This document shows positions 37,185 through 46,271 of a stretch of DNA of 64,000 bases, one piece after another. A program made the position numbers and the translations under genes. The notes below the pieces were generated by a model. The model had not been told where the DNA came from. It saw only the letters and a list, made by a program, of their open reading frames with translations, and ran no database searches. Within the stretch, counting starts at the first letter, position 1. Each line of letters opens with the position of its first letter. Source of the DNA: Sporosarcina ureae DSM 2281 (GTDB taxonomy: Bacteria > Bacillota > Bacilli > Bacillales_A > Planococcaceae); NCBI RefSeq assembly GCF_000425545.1, contig NZ_AUDQ01000013.1, positions 53,992 to 117,991 on the forward strand. Direction: 5' to 3'.

Positions 37185-37428
37185 AACTCTGTATTAACCT
37201 TTGAGGCTGAAAAACAAAAATTATTAGATGGTTTATTTGCTGATGAATTAACACGTATGCAATAACTGTTGTAACTCTGCTAATATATGTTCTAATTTCA
37301 CTGTTGATTTGTAGGTTAAGAACACATTGTTGGATTTTACTAACTCATTAAAAAGGTACTATTAATTAAACCCTATCAATTTTTTTATTTCATGATCGAA
37401 CCCGATGACGGGATAGTGATTGGAACCC

Positions 37429-37545
37429 GTTGATCTGCGCTTCAGTCGGACGCTTTTTGGAGGGCGGGCGGTTAAACACACCACCACTGCAAAGATGTGC
37501 TCCTAACGTTGCGCTTTTACTCGCAAAATCGTACTACGGGCTTTC
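37429..37545 (+). repeat. Degenerate copy of the 34-kb inverted-repeat element
   Basis: It begins GTTGATCTGCGC, matching the reverse complement of the right end at 34382-34400. It then carries a 41-nt block (37488-37528) matching 34239-34279 with two differences. The middle has diverged, so this is a rearranged or decayed copy. Confidence 0.6.
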
Positions 37546-37617
37546 GCTCAGAAAACCTAAGTGAGTGCTTCTAAACTTATTTATTACAGCCCCAATTGGA
37601 GGATCACCGGATACAAG

Positions 37618-37918
37618 TTATACTCCAAATCCAAACAAAACTATTAACAACAGTGGTAAAGCTAAACTAATCATAAAGAGAATTATTACCGAAAAGCCCA
37701 AGTGCTTAAGCTTCTCATTCTCCATTTTTTTGAAGGCCCGAACACCAAGAATAATACCGTCTATTACTAAGTACAATACCAGAGAAAAGAGTATTCTAAT
37801 AAAGACCTATTCTTTAGAATTTGGATTTACAGATATAAAATAACTTATCCTAAATAAGATTACACCCACAATACATACTTAATGCAAGTGACCATTTACT
37901 CTTCTTTTGTAAAGCCAT
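37618..37918 (-). pseudogene. Decayed small membrane-protein gene
   Basis: On the minus strand, ATG 37918 (after AAGGGATG) opens MALQKKSKWSLALSM, then the frame shifts. A second frame carries a stop (TAG) and continues as a hydrophobic stretch with LGVRAFKKMENEKLKHLG between two membrane-like segments, ending at TAA 37618. The pattern recalls small two-helix membrane proteins with a KKM-type loop (DUF4190-like). Both a frameshift and an in-frame stop are needed, so it is probably broken. The 92-codon plus-strand open frame here is its shadow. Confidence 0.4.
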
Positions 37919-38351
37919 AATTTCATCCCTTATAGCCAAATTGATTCAAAATGATATGTTTTCTTATAACTTTAAAAGATTAGAATACTGAATGTACACA
38001 GATACTTCATGCCAGAATCGCATCTGAAAGATGATTTTTTAAAATCACCTTAATTTAAATATGTATGATAATAAAGAAGTGTTTCTTTCGTGTCTGTGTA
38101 GTGACGATTAAAGTTAATTATTATATTCGTTAATATCTCATCTATTTTCATTTAATTATCTGTAGAATACAGAGTGATAGCATCGTCTGTCCAAAATACT
38201 TTTACCATATTGAGGGATAAAGCATCTCATGTATGATAATTCTGATATAATTTATGAAACAGTTGTGCAAAAAAATGCATAGTCTTCGTTTAATAAAACA
38301 CTCGAAATTACTTTTGTATTTCGGTCTGTGTAGAAGGGTCAGATTGTATCA
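37919..38351. other. AT-rich gap with no recognisable gene
   Basis: This 430-nt stretch before the murJ-like gene is AT-rich, has no open frame with a ribosome-binding site on either strand, and shows no strong hairpin. It presumably contains the murJ-like promoter, which I could not assign. Confidence 0.5.
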
Positions 38352-39635
38352 ATGAGTAAAATGATGAAAATTATTGGGGCCGTTGCGATCATCAATATAA
38401 TGGCCAGGTTATTTGGTTTTATTAGAGAGATAGCTATAACGAATGAGTATGGTACATCGAATACAGCTGATGCTATTGCAACTGCATATTCAATTCCAAA
38501 CTTTATTTATCTTGTTGTTGGCGGTGGATTAACGACTGCGTTTATATCCGTGTATCATTCAACGAGATCAGATAAAACGATGTATGTTCGGAAGTCACTT
38601 ACGACTGTTCTTATGACTTCAGTTTTCGTAACCGTTACATTAATCATCTTTGTAGATCCCACTTTGAAACTTTTTTTCAAAAATCGGAATGCAGAAGAAT
38701 ATGCATTATTACACAACCTATACCTTTGGATGATGCCATCTGCAATTATCCTTGTCTTATCGACGTGGATGAGCGGAGTGCTAAATGTAAACGGTAAATA
38801 CAACCTGTCCAGTGTTGCAGTTCTTCTATATAATGTAGCTTTCGTAGCGATAGCTGTCTTGCTAACCAGTTACTTCGGTCCCGAATCATATGGAATCGGT
38901 GCTTTATGTAGTGCTCTATTAATGGGTGGATTTCTGTATGTAGGACTTCGAAAATCAAAACTGTATTCATTAAAACCGTCACTCGGTATGTCTGAAGATA
39001 TTAAGAAGTTATGGGTGATTGCTTTGCCGATATTGTTTGGTGGGGCTTCGTTACAATTCTATATTCTGATTCATAGAATTATGTCTAACTGGTTTGGTGA
39101 AGGCGTGACTACCGTGGTTAACATTGCTTCGAAGTCGACTGGACTTCCTCAGGCCATCTTGATGACTGCAGTAACGACCGTAATTTATCCTCTCCTTAGT
39201 AAAAAAGAAGGGGAGGGTAACATGGAGACGATCCGAACTCTTTATAAAAAAGGATTACTTTATTTATTCGCCCTACTCGTACCAGCAACAGCTATCGCTT
39301 ATTTCTTTGCTGAACCGCTTATCAGTCTTGTCTTTGAGCGTAAAGAATTTACAAGAGAATCGGTCTTGCTTACGGTACCGATATTCCGTGCATTTTCGCT
39401 GTCGATGTTTTTTCTCGCTGCGAATACTTTTATCACTCGATTCTACTATGCAAAAGCCAACTCAATAGCGCCGGTATTATTTAGTGTAATTAGTGTCCTT
39501 GGCATCAATGTAGGAGTTATCTATCTGATGATGGACTCATTTGGTGCTTCCGCAATTGCTTATGGTACGACAATTAGTGCAGCCGCAAACTTTTTGATGC
39601 TTGTTATATATGCAAGGATGAAATGGAAATTATAA
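38352..39635 (+). CDS. MurJ/MviN-family flippase-like membrane protein
   Basis: The 427-aa protein has about 12 membrane helices. The N-terminal signature includes NIMARLFGFIREIAITNEYGTS (about residues 15-36) and PNFIYLVVGGGLTTAFI (about 49-65), the MurJ hallmark. MurJ flips lipid II for peptidoglycan synthesis. At 427 aa it is shorter than the usual 500-550 aa, missing the last helices, so it may be a paralogue with another lipid-linked substrate. ATG 38352 has only a weak upstream AAGGGT. It ends in a very strong palindrome. Confidence 0.8.
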   Translation: MSKMMKIIGAVAIINIMARLFGFIREIAITNEYGTSNTADAIATAYSIPNFIYLVVGGGLTTAFISVYHSTRSDKTMYVRKSLTTVLMTSVFVTVTLIIFVDPTLKLFFKNRNAEEYALLHNLYLWMMPSAIILVLSTWMSGVLNVNGKYNLSSVAVLLYNVAFVAIAVLLTSYFGPESYGIGALCSALLMGGFLYVGLRKSKLYSLKPSLGMSEDIKKLWVIALPILFGGASLQFYILIHRIMSNWFGEGVTTVVNIASKSTGLPQAILMTAVTTVIYPLLSKKEGEGNMETIRTLYKKGLLYLFALLVPATAIAYFFAEPLISLVFERKEFTRESVLLTVPIFRAFSLSMFFLAANTFITRFYYAKANSIAPVLFSVISVLGINVGVIYLMMDSFGASAIAYGTTISAAANFLMLVIYARMKWKL

Positions 39636-39660
39636 AAAAGGTCAGTTTATAGTATGCTTG

Positions 39661-39713
39661 TACTCAAGTAAGGGGGTGCCATTCTTTTGGAATGGCACCC
39701 CCTTACTTGAGTA
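39661..39713. repeat. 24-bp perfect palindrome (probable bidirectional terminator)
   Basis: The arms 39661-39684 and 39690-39713 are perfectly complementary over 24 bp with a 5-nt TTTTG loop. Core arm TAAGGGGGTGCCATTC. There is no T-run right after either arm. It separates the murJ-like gene from the convergent uncharacterised gene, as a bidirectional terminator would. Confidence 0.7.
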
Positions 39714-39739
39714 AGAAAAGTACAAACGCGAATAGGGTA

Positions 39740-40267
39740 TTATATAAAGTCTTTTATAGTTAATTCTAGTGTATCTCCATCTAGTTCTAACAAAAATGTA
39801 TTATCCCAATTCATTAACTCCTTACATGTGATAGATAACGTATTATTGACCCAACCAGTAAATGTAATCATGTCCATCATTTCTACTGGACTTTCCAAAA
39901 GTGTTTTATCTTTTAAATTGGCTTCTATCTTTTCAATAGTATAATCATCAGTCAGTATGAATTCCCCTGATGGAGTTACAGTTAAACTTTGATAAATATG
40001 TCGAGACTCATATTCGATTATGTCTCCACTAAGACAATCCATTTGAAATAGATAATCTGAAGTGAGAACTAGTACATTATTATATTTCTTTGATAATGCA
40101 ACAGCACGCGGCGCGTCTCTGAATTCACCACACCATTCAATAAAATCCTCGTTCTCAAATTTTATCCATGTCCAACTTTGGGAATTCCATGGACTTGCAA
40201 CATCATAAATCTTCTCTTGGTATAGGCCTGAATATGGTTGGTCTATTATTTCCGCTTTGGTTATCAA
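39740..40267 (-). CDS. Uncharacterised 175-aa protein
   Basis: The family is not recognised. The product is acidic, lacks a signal peptide or membrane segment, and alternates short hydrophobic strands (AVALSKKYNNVLVLTSDYLFQMD, SLTVTPSGEFILTDD), which suggests a small beta-propeller-like or beta-rich fold. TTG 40267 is supported by GGAGGG 8 nt upstream. It lies 27 nt downstream of the small gene at 40295-40483 on the same strand, so the two probably form an operon. Confidence 0.6.
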   Translation of the reverse strand: MITKAEIIDQPYSGLYQEKIYDVASPWNSQSWTWIKFENEDFIEWCGEFRDAPRAVALSKKYNNVLVLTSDYLFQMDCLSGDIIEYESRHIYQSLTVTPSGEFILTDDYTIEKIEANLKDKTLLESPVEMMDMITFTGWVNNTLSITCKELMNWDNTFLLELDGDTLELTIKDFI

Positions 40268-40294
40268 CTAGTTCGCCCTCCAAAAATCGGGTAT

Positions 40295-40483
40295 TTATAA
40301 AGAATATTTATTTGCGCTATCTTGATCCATACAATTCGAACAAAAAATATCACTTTCTTTTTTCAAATACGCTTTAATTTCGACCACCATGCTATTCTTT
40401 GGAGCTTTCATCTTTGCATAGATTTCTTCTCCATCTAGAATTTCTCGATTGCTAGTAGAGCAATATAAAGTTCGTTTAAACAT
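40295..40483 (-). CDS. Small Cys-containing protein (possible degenerate zinc ribbon)
   Basis: The 62-aa protein begins MFKRTLYCSTSNREI and ends with a CSNC pair (about residues 48-51). Two Cys pairs would suggest a zinc ribbon, but the first pair reads CSTS, so one Cys seems to be lost. A related short family in Bacillales has, as I recall, both pairs. AAAAAAGGAGA precedes ATG 40483. No function is known. Confidence 0.6.
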   Translation of the reverse strand: MFKRTLYCSTSNREILDGEEIYAKMKAPKNSMVVEIKAYLKKESDIFCSNCMDQDSANKYSL

Positions 40484-40831
40484 TTGAACATCTCCTTTTT
40501 TAGAATCTGGCTCAATTGTTGAACAACGATATCTTTTTCATAACTCAATGTCATTGTACCAAAACTTCTAGAGGAACCTTCAAAAAAGTGAAAAACAGCG
40601 CTGAATACGGTGCGAATTAATGTGCTAAATCGCATGTTAATTTGTTTGAACTTCACTTTTGTACCACGTTACTGACGGATTAACTTGGCGGTACTGTGCT
40701 TTAATCGGGCTGTTTGATAATTACACACTACATCTCCTGTTTTTTAGTTGAAATAAATATGAAACGATTTCCTAACTTATCCGTATACGTAGTAGGAAGC
40801 AAAATCTAGTAACCGGAAAAGAGTGTTGGAT
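40484..40831. other. Intergenic region between divergent genes
   Basis: The region should hold both promoters for the minus-strand small genes and the plus-strand membrane protein. A minus-strand TACAAT sequence near 40552-40558 is a possible -10. A 73-codon minus-strand frame (40435-40656) overlaps the small gene out of frame and has no ribosome-binding site; I do not call it. Confidence 0.4.
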
Positions 40832-42511
40832 ATGTTGAGTTTACTACTATTTTCATTACTTGTAGGGGTCGTGGCGAGTACGATTATCGTTCCATTCCTC
40901 TCTGTAAATAACAAAAAAGAACCGTTGTCTTTTAACCGGTGGGTCGCTTTTGGGACACTGACGGTGATCAGTTCGATTGGGGTATTCATATTTTATTACG
41001 TGACGAATTTAGATCGAAACTGGACCTCGCTGTGGGCATTGCTACTGATCGTCGCTATTTTAGGGGCAGTTGTTTCTCAAGGTATGGAGCGTAAAGTCAA
41101 AATGGTCGTGTCGTTGGCAGCGTTACTCGTTGGAGTGTATGTGTTAAGTGCACCTCTTTTTAACGCAAATAAAAAGTATGAAACGGTTGCGATGACGCAA
41201 AAAGTGGAAATTACTGCGTTTGATGAAACGAAAACGCCGGCTAGTGTACCACCAAAGTTTGCACGCAATAAAATGAAAAAAGCATTTGGTCAAGTACCGG
41301 ATACGAGTTATTATGAACTGGGACATTTACAAATTCAAAAAGTGAATGACGAATTTGTCTATATTGCACCTGTTGAGTTTTCAGGGTTTTTCAAATGGTT
41401 TAATGGCAAAACGACACCTGGTTACTTCACGATGAGTGCAACGGATTCCTCGGATAACCCGAAATTCATTAAAACGGAAATGGCCTATACGACGTCTTCT
41501 TACTTCCATAAAAAAGTGTATCGTAAAATGCGTATGGAAATGCCAGATTTGATATTTTACGGAGATGTTCAATTAGAAATTGATGATGAAGGGAAGCCGC
41601 ATTATATTCGCACGTATGGAGAATTCATTACGGCGCGTAACGGATTTAACGCAAAAGGCATTGTCATGTTGGATCCTGAAACAGGTGCTACGAAGAAGTA
41701 TGCGTTAAAAGATGTTCCTGAATTTATTAATGGAGCGGTTTCACCTGAAGCGGTAAGTCTTCAAAATAGCTATTTCGGAAATTATATTCATGGTTTTTGG
41801 AATTCACTTGTTGGGAAAAAAGATGTGAAGATTCCTTCAGATGAAGGGACAGAAGCGAATGTTAGCCCGATCTTTGATGCGGAAGGACATATGTATTACT
41901 TCACTGATTTCACCAGTCCGAAAGAAGGCGTGGATTCTATGCTTGGCTATGCGTTAACAGATGGTCGAACAGGGAAAGCTACGTATTATACGGGGGATTT
42001 GGAAGAGTCGTATATGGATTCACAAGGTGCGCTCCAGATTATTGAAAAGAAGTTTATCGAAAAGAAATGGAACGGTGAAATGCCTGTCTTGTATAACTTC
42101 TACGGTGAAGCAAGCTGGTTGACACCGGTACTCGATTCAAATGGATTCTTACAAAATTACTTTATTGTTTCCGCTGCGAATCCTGAGATCTCGGTATTTG
42201 CAAATTCACCAAACGAAGCGTTGAAATTGTATAAGACAGCACTTCAACGTGGTGGTAGTACAGTCGATGGAAGTTCTGATGCAGAAGAAGCGAAAGCGAC
42301 GATTACAGCCATGCGCGTGTTTAAAGAACGCGTCGGTGATTTTACACTCGTTTCAATCTTAGCAAACGATGGTCGAAACTTCCTTGTTTCATCGGAAGTC
42401 GAGCCACTTTCGATTTATGTGGAAGAAGGCGATCAGCTGGCAGTGACGTATTTGGAAACGGGTGAGTTATTCCTACCTGTGAAGGAATTGGTTAATAAAA
42501 GTGTGAAATAA
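40832..42511 (+). CDS. Uncharacterised membrane protein with large extracytoplasmic domain
   Basis: The ~559-aa product has four closely spaced N-terminal membrane segments (about residues 1-22, 35-55, 63-82, 92-112), then a ~440-residue soluble part presumably outside the membrane. Repeated beta-rich segments are seen (GHLQIQKVNDEFVYIAPVEF, SPIFDAEGHMYYFTDF, ASWLTPVLDSNGFLQNYFIV). I do not recognise the family. ATG 40832 follows GAGTG at 40821-40825; GTG 40823 is less likely. It is monocistronic with its own terminator. Confidence 0.65.
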   Translation: MLSLLLFSLLVGVVASTIIVPFLSVNNKKEPLSFNRWVAFGTLTVISSIGVFIFYYVTNLDRNWTSLWALLLIVAILGAVVSQGMERKVKMVVSLAALLVGVYVLSAPLFNANKKYETVAMTQKVEITAFDETKTPASVPPKFARNKMKKAFGQVPDTSYYELGHLQIQKVNDEFVYIAPVEFSGFFKWFNGKTTPGYFTMSATDSSDNPKFIKTEMAYTTSSYFHKKVYRKMRMEMPDLIFYGDVQLEIDDEGKPHYIRTYGEFITARNGFNAKGIVMLDPETGATKKYALKDVPEFINGAVSPEAVSLQNSYFGNYIHGFWNSLVGKKDVKIPSDEGTEANVSPIFDAEGHMYYFTDFTSPKEGVDSMLGYALTDGRTGKATYYTGDLEESYMDSQGALQIIEKKFIEKKWNGEMPVLYNFYGEASWLTPVLDSNGFLQNYFIVSAANPEISVFANSPNEALKLYKTALQRGGSTVDGSSDAEEAKATITAMRVFKERVGDFTLVSILANDGRNFLVSSEVEPLSIYVEEGDQLAVTYLETGELFLPVKELVNKSVK

Positions 42512-42521
42512 CTGAGTGTGA

Positions 42522-42561
42522 AATGGCCTGACAGCGCATTAGCGTTGTCAGGCCATTTTTA
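42522..42561 (+). terminator. Terminator after the membrane protein gene
   Basis: TGGCCTGACA pairs with TGTCAGGCCA around an 11-nt loop and is followed by TTTTTA. The next 250 nt before the GMC operon is AT-rich with no gene. Confidence 0.85.
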
Positions 42562-42811
42562 TAAATTATTTATTTACTTATACTTATAAGACTATTATAT
42601 ATCTATATTATCTAAAGAATAAATATATTCATACATAACGTATTGAATAGCAAAATGAACTGTGGTAAAGTCGGGATACTATGGTGAAATTGCTAATATT
42701 TTGGCGATAAATGTAGTCTGTAATTGGGTAGGAACGAATGAACAATTAAGCGCAACGCATTAAAGCAACGGATACTAATAGTTACTAACTTTCGTGTATA
42801 GGAGTGATTAA

Positions 42812-43603
42812 ATGGCTGATAACAATAACCCAAAAACAGAAAGTCATGATCCAGGGCGTAGAAACTTTCTGAAAAACACCGGTCTAGTTGTAGGTGGTGT
42901 AGCAGGTGGATCTTTACTAGGTGGTTTATTTACGAATCAGATGAAATCAGATGACGGAAAAAAAGGAAAGAATGAAGAAACGGCCAAAGTGGATCCGTCC
43001 CATGCACGGGTGTTTTTCGGACGCTTTGAAGACTTTATCGTGTTAGCAACGGCTACAGAACTGATTTTCCCTGAAGACGACAACGGCCCGGGGGCTATCG
43101 GTTTAGATGTACCGTATTTTATCGATAAACAACTGGCAGGAACTTGGGGCATAAATGGTGACGACTATCGCCAAGCACCTTTTACCAATCTCGAAGGTTT
43201 GAAGAAGATTGAGAAGGCTGATGAAAAAGTGAATCATTCACGGGCGAACCGCGGGAAAATTTTCTTGGAAGGTTTACGCTTGATGAATGCAGAAAGTATG
43301 AAGCGATTTGATGCTTCTTTTGACCAAGCTACTGAAGAGCAACAACATGAAATCATGGGTGATCTTGCAGCGGGTAAGCTCGACATGAAATCTATTCCTT
43401 CAGATGCGTTCTTTGCGCTACTCAAGCAAGCCACATTAGAAGGCGCGTTTTCAGATCCTTTATATGGTGGCAATAAAAATATGGACGGTTGGCGTATGAA
43501 AGAATTTGCTGGGGCTCGACCATCTTATGCAGACGTCATTGAAAGTGAAGAATTTGTTAAACTAGATCCAATTAGTTTGACGGACTATCAAAGAAAGAAA
43601 TAA
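42812..43603 (+). CDS. Gluconate 2-dehydrogenase subunit 3 family protein (Tat substrate)
   Basis: The 263-aa small subunit belongs to the membrane-associated sugar-acid/alcohol dehydrogenase family. The N terminus carries a twin-arginine signal: RRNFLKNTG (residues 17-25) followed by a Gly-rich hydrophobic stretch. The rest matches the gluconate_2-dh3 domain (LATATELIFPEDDNGPGAIGLDVPYFIDKQL region). It should be exported folded, together with the flavoprotein encoded 27 nt downstream. ATG 42812 follows AGGAGTG. No cytochrome c subunit gene is adjacent. Confidence 0.88.
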   Translation: MADNNNPKTESHDPGRRNFLKNTGLVVGGVAGGSLLGGLFTNQMKSDDGKKGKNEETAKVDPSHARVFFGRFEDFIVLATATELIFPEDDNGPGAIGLDVPYFIDKQLAGTWGINGDDYRQAPFTNLEGLKKIEKADEKVNHSRANRGKIFLEGLRLMNAESMKRFDASFDQATEEQQHEIMGDLAAGKLDMKSIPSDAFFALLKQATLEGAFSDPLYGGNKNMDGWRMKEFAGARPSYADVIESEEFVKLDPISLTDYQRKK

Positions 43604-43630
43604 ATTCAACATTTTCAGGAGGTAGAAGAT

Positions 43631-45388
43631 ATGGCAGAAGAACTAAAGAAAGTAGACGTAGTAATTGTAGGTACTGGCTGGGCTGGTGGAATTACTGCTG
43701 CTGAACTCACGAAAAAAGGATACAAAGTAGTGGCACTTGAAAGAGGTAAAGAACAATCACGAAACGACTTCATTGGTGCGAAAGACGAATTAAAGTACTC
43801 CATTCGTTACGATATGATGCAAGATTTATCTAAAGATACTGTGACGGCTAGAGGTAGTATGGAAGAAACTGCAAAACCGGTCCGAAATAATAACTATGCA
43901 CGATTTGGAAATGATACAGGCGGCGCTAGTGTCCACTGGAATGGCGTCAGCTTACGCTGGTTACCGTATGACTTTGAGATTCATAGTCAAACAGTTGAAA
44001 AATACGGCGCAAAAAAAATCCCGGAAAACTGTACGATTCAGGACTGGGGCATTACATACGATGAACTAGAACCGTATTATGATAAATTCGAAAAAACGGC
44101 TGGAGTGTCTGGTGAAGAAAACCCTGTTGGACCTCCACGTTCCGATAAGTATCCAAATCCGCCTTTGAAAACGACGCCATCGATTGAGTTGTTTAAAAAA
44201 GCTTCGACGAATCTTGGATATCACCCGTATCGTTTGCCAGCCGCTAATATGTCTGAGACCTATACAAATCCAGACGGCGAAACGATCAATGCGTGTATGT
44301 ACTGTGCGTTCTGTGAAGAGTATGGTTGTGATTTCGGCGCCAAAGGAGATCCAATCGTAACTGTACTGGAAACAGCCAGAAAGACAGGGAACTTTGAAAT
44401 TCGTAATGAATCCACGGTAACAGAAGTCATTCATGATGGAACGAAAGCTATCGGGTTAAAGTATATTGATAATATTACAGGTATTGAATATATCCAGCCT
44501 GCAGATATTGTTGTTTTAGCTGGATTTGTCTTTACGAATAATAAATTATTATTAAAGTCTAAAATAGGCAAGCCGTATAATCCGGAAACACAAGAAGGCG
44601 TGATCGGGAAAAACTTTACAGGTCACTTTAGTAATATTAGTACCTACATAGGTGCACGTGGCTTCTTTAATAATGAAAAGTGGAATTTATCAATGGGTAC
44701 AGGCGCACTAGGTGCAAAAGTGGATGACTATGCAGGTGATAACGTAGATCATACGGACCTTGATTTCCTTCATGGTTATGAAATCCGTTACTACCATTTG
44801 GGGCAACGTCCGATTGATAATAACCACGTTCCAGAGGGCACGCCTGCATGGGGTAAGGAATACAAAGAGAAAAATTTGTTTTATCATAACCGTAGTTTAA
44901 TCATTCGAGCGAAAACTGCTTTCCTGCCTAACCGCTATACGTATCTAGATTTGGATCCTACATATAAAGATGAATTTGGCGATCCACTAATTCGTGCGAC
45001 AGTGCATTATGAAGAACAAGACATCAAACGTGCACAACATGGCGTTGAAACATGTAAGGAAATCATGACAGAAATGGGCGCGGATATTATTGACCTAGTC
45101 GACGTGCCGGACGACGTGAAGTTTGATAGTAAATTCTATACCAACCACTTCCTTGGTGGTGCCATAATGGGTGAAGATCCTGCTACATCCGCTGTGAATA
45201 ATTATTCGCAAATGTGGGATATGGACAACTTGTTTGTGCTTGGTGGATCTTCCTTCCCGCATAACAGTAACCATGATCCTACTGAAACAATCGGTGCGTT
45301 CGCTTACCGTGCTTCAGAAGGTATGATCGAGTACCTTGGCGGTGAGGGTGGCTTGTTAGTAGAAGCCAAACAAACGAGCAAAGCGTAA
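43631..45388 (+). CDS. GMC-family FAD oxidoreductase (gluconate 2-dehydrogenase-like large subunit)
   Basis: The 585-aa flavoprotein oxidises a sugar, sugar acid or polyol; the substrate is not predictable from sequence alone. FAD motif VGTGWAGGITAAEL lies at about residues 14-27, GNDTGGASVHWNG (about 95-107) matches the GMC substrate loop, and the C-terminal SNHDPTETIGAFAYRASEGM holds the catalytic His/FAD-binding region. A CMYCAFCEEYGC cluster near 220 is Cys-rich. It lacks a signal and probably rides with its Tat-bearing partner. ATG 43631 follows AGGAGG. Confidence 0.88.
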   Translation: MAEELKKVDVVIVGTGWAGGITAAELTKKGYKVVALERGKEQSRNDFIGAKDELKYSIRYDMMQDLSKDTVTARGSMEETAKPVRNNNYARFGNDTGGASVHWNGVSLRWLPYDFEIHSQTVEKYGAKKIPENCTIQDWGITYDELEPYYDKFEKTAGVSGEENPVGPPRSDKYPNPPLKTTPSIELFKKASTNLGYHPYRLPAANMSETYTNPDGETINACMYCAFCEEYGCDFGAKGDPIVTVLETARKTGNFEIRNESTVTEVIHDGTKAIGLKYIDNITGIEYIQPADIVVLAGFVFTNNKLLLKSKIGKPYNPETQEGVIGKNFTGHFSNISTYIGARGFFNNEKWNLSMGTGALGAKVDDYAGDNVDHTDLDFLHGYEIRYYHLGQRPIDNNHVPEGTPAWGKEYKEKNLFYHNRSLIIRAKTAFLPNRYTYLDLDPTYKDEFGDPLIRATVHYEEQDIKRAQHGVETCKEIMTEMGADIIDLVDVPDDVKFDSKFYTNHFLGGAIMGEDPATSAVNNYSQMWDMDNLFVLGGSSFPHNSNHDPTETIGAFAYRASEGMIEYLGGEGGLLVEAKQTSKA

Positions 45389-45429
45389 TTTCACAACAGT
45401 ACGTGTAAGAATGTCCTACTATAATAGCC

Positions 45430-45463
45430 TAGCGTTGCACATGCGATGCTAGGCTGTTTTTAA
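45430..45463. terminator. Terminator between GMC and rluF genes
   Basis: AGCCTAGC pairs with GCTAGGCT and is followed by GTTTTTAAAA; the convergent rluF-like gene ends just beyond. Confidence 0.8.
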
Positions 45464-45466
45464 AAG

Positions 45467-46165
45467 TTACGGTTTTAACTTCGCTATCTCTTCTTCAGTC
45501 AAGTAACGCCACTGTCCACGTTCCAGTGGTCCGAGCTCAATATGCTTGATACGAACCCTTTGCAAGTGCGTAACGGTATATTGAAACCGTCTGCACATTC
45601 TCCGGATCTGTCGATTCAATCCTTGTGTCAATGTTATGCGAAACGTCAAGTCATCCAACTGCGTAACGGGACAAGGGTTAGTCGTCGTATAGCCTTTTGT
45701 TCTTGGATTATAAATATCTACACCAGTTGATAAATCTTGTATAAACGTCCTCGTGATTTTTTTATTGACGGTTACGACATATTCTTTTTCCTGCTGGTTT
45801 TCTTCTTTCATTAACTCATTTACAATACTGCCATCATTGGTTAATAAAATGAGACCTTCCGTTTCTTTATCTAGTCGTCCAACGGGGAATATACGTTCAG
45901 GATAGGATATAAAGTCGATAATATTACCGGCAATAGCAGGAGAGGCTGTACAAGTGACCCCGCTCGGTTTATTAAGCATCATATAAATGTCTTGTGCCGT
46001 GTGCGTGATGGTCTGTCCGTCTATTTCGACGTGATCATCCTCTTCAACAAAATAAACATGTGAGGCAATCTCACCGTTCACTACAACCTTCTCTGCCGTA
46101 ATATAGCGCTCCGCTTGTCTTCTGGAACAAAATCCCGAAGAACTAATATATTGATTTAACCTCAA
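45467..46165 (-). CDS. rluF: 23S rRNA pseudouridine synthase, RluF/RsuA family
   Basis: The 232-aa enzyme has an N-terminal S4 RNA-binding domain (about residues 1-60, LNQYISSSGFCSRRQAERYI) and a pseudouridine synthase domain with the catalytic Asp in GRLDKETEGLILLTNDG near 97. GLNRQIRRMCRRF is near 180. RluF-type enzymes modify U2604 of 23S rRNA in E. coli; the exact Bacillales site is uncertain. TTG 46165 has AAGGAGCGG upstream. Confidence 0.88.
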   Translation of the reverse strand: MRLNQYISSSGFCSRRQAERYITAEKVVVNGEIASHVYFVEEDDHVEIDGQTITHTAQDIYMMLNKPSGVTCTASPAIAGNIIDFISYPERIFPVGRLDKETEGLILLTNDGSIVNELMKEENQQEKEYVVTVNKKITRTFIQDLSTGVDIYNPRTKGYTTTNPCPVTQLDDLTFRITLTQGLNRQIRRMCRRFQYTVTHLQRVRIKHIELGPLERGQWRYLTEEEIAKLKP

Positions 46166-46271
46166 CGTGTCCGCTCCTTGTCTATCTAGGTGTTTCTTTT
46201 ATTATAACATGTTTGCTATTTCACATAGTGACTTCAAGTGGATTACTACTATAGAAGGAAATCAACTTGCA

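Noticed and set aside
37182..37265. Short C-terminal-like stretch FNSVLTFEAEKQKLLDG... ending at TAA after the fic terminator
   Set aside because: It could be a gene remnant, but the upstream part is the terminator hairpin itself and no family is recognised.
37565..37843. A 92-codon plus-strand frame
   Set aside because: The composition is low-complexity and the reverse strand reads better as a decayed membrane protein with a start and ribosome-binding site.
40435..40656. A 73-codon minus-strand frame
   Set aside because: It overlaps the small Cys protein gene out of frame and lacks a ribosome-binding site.
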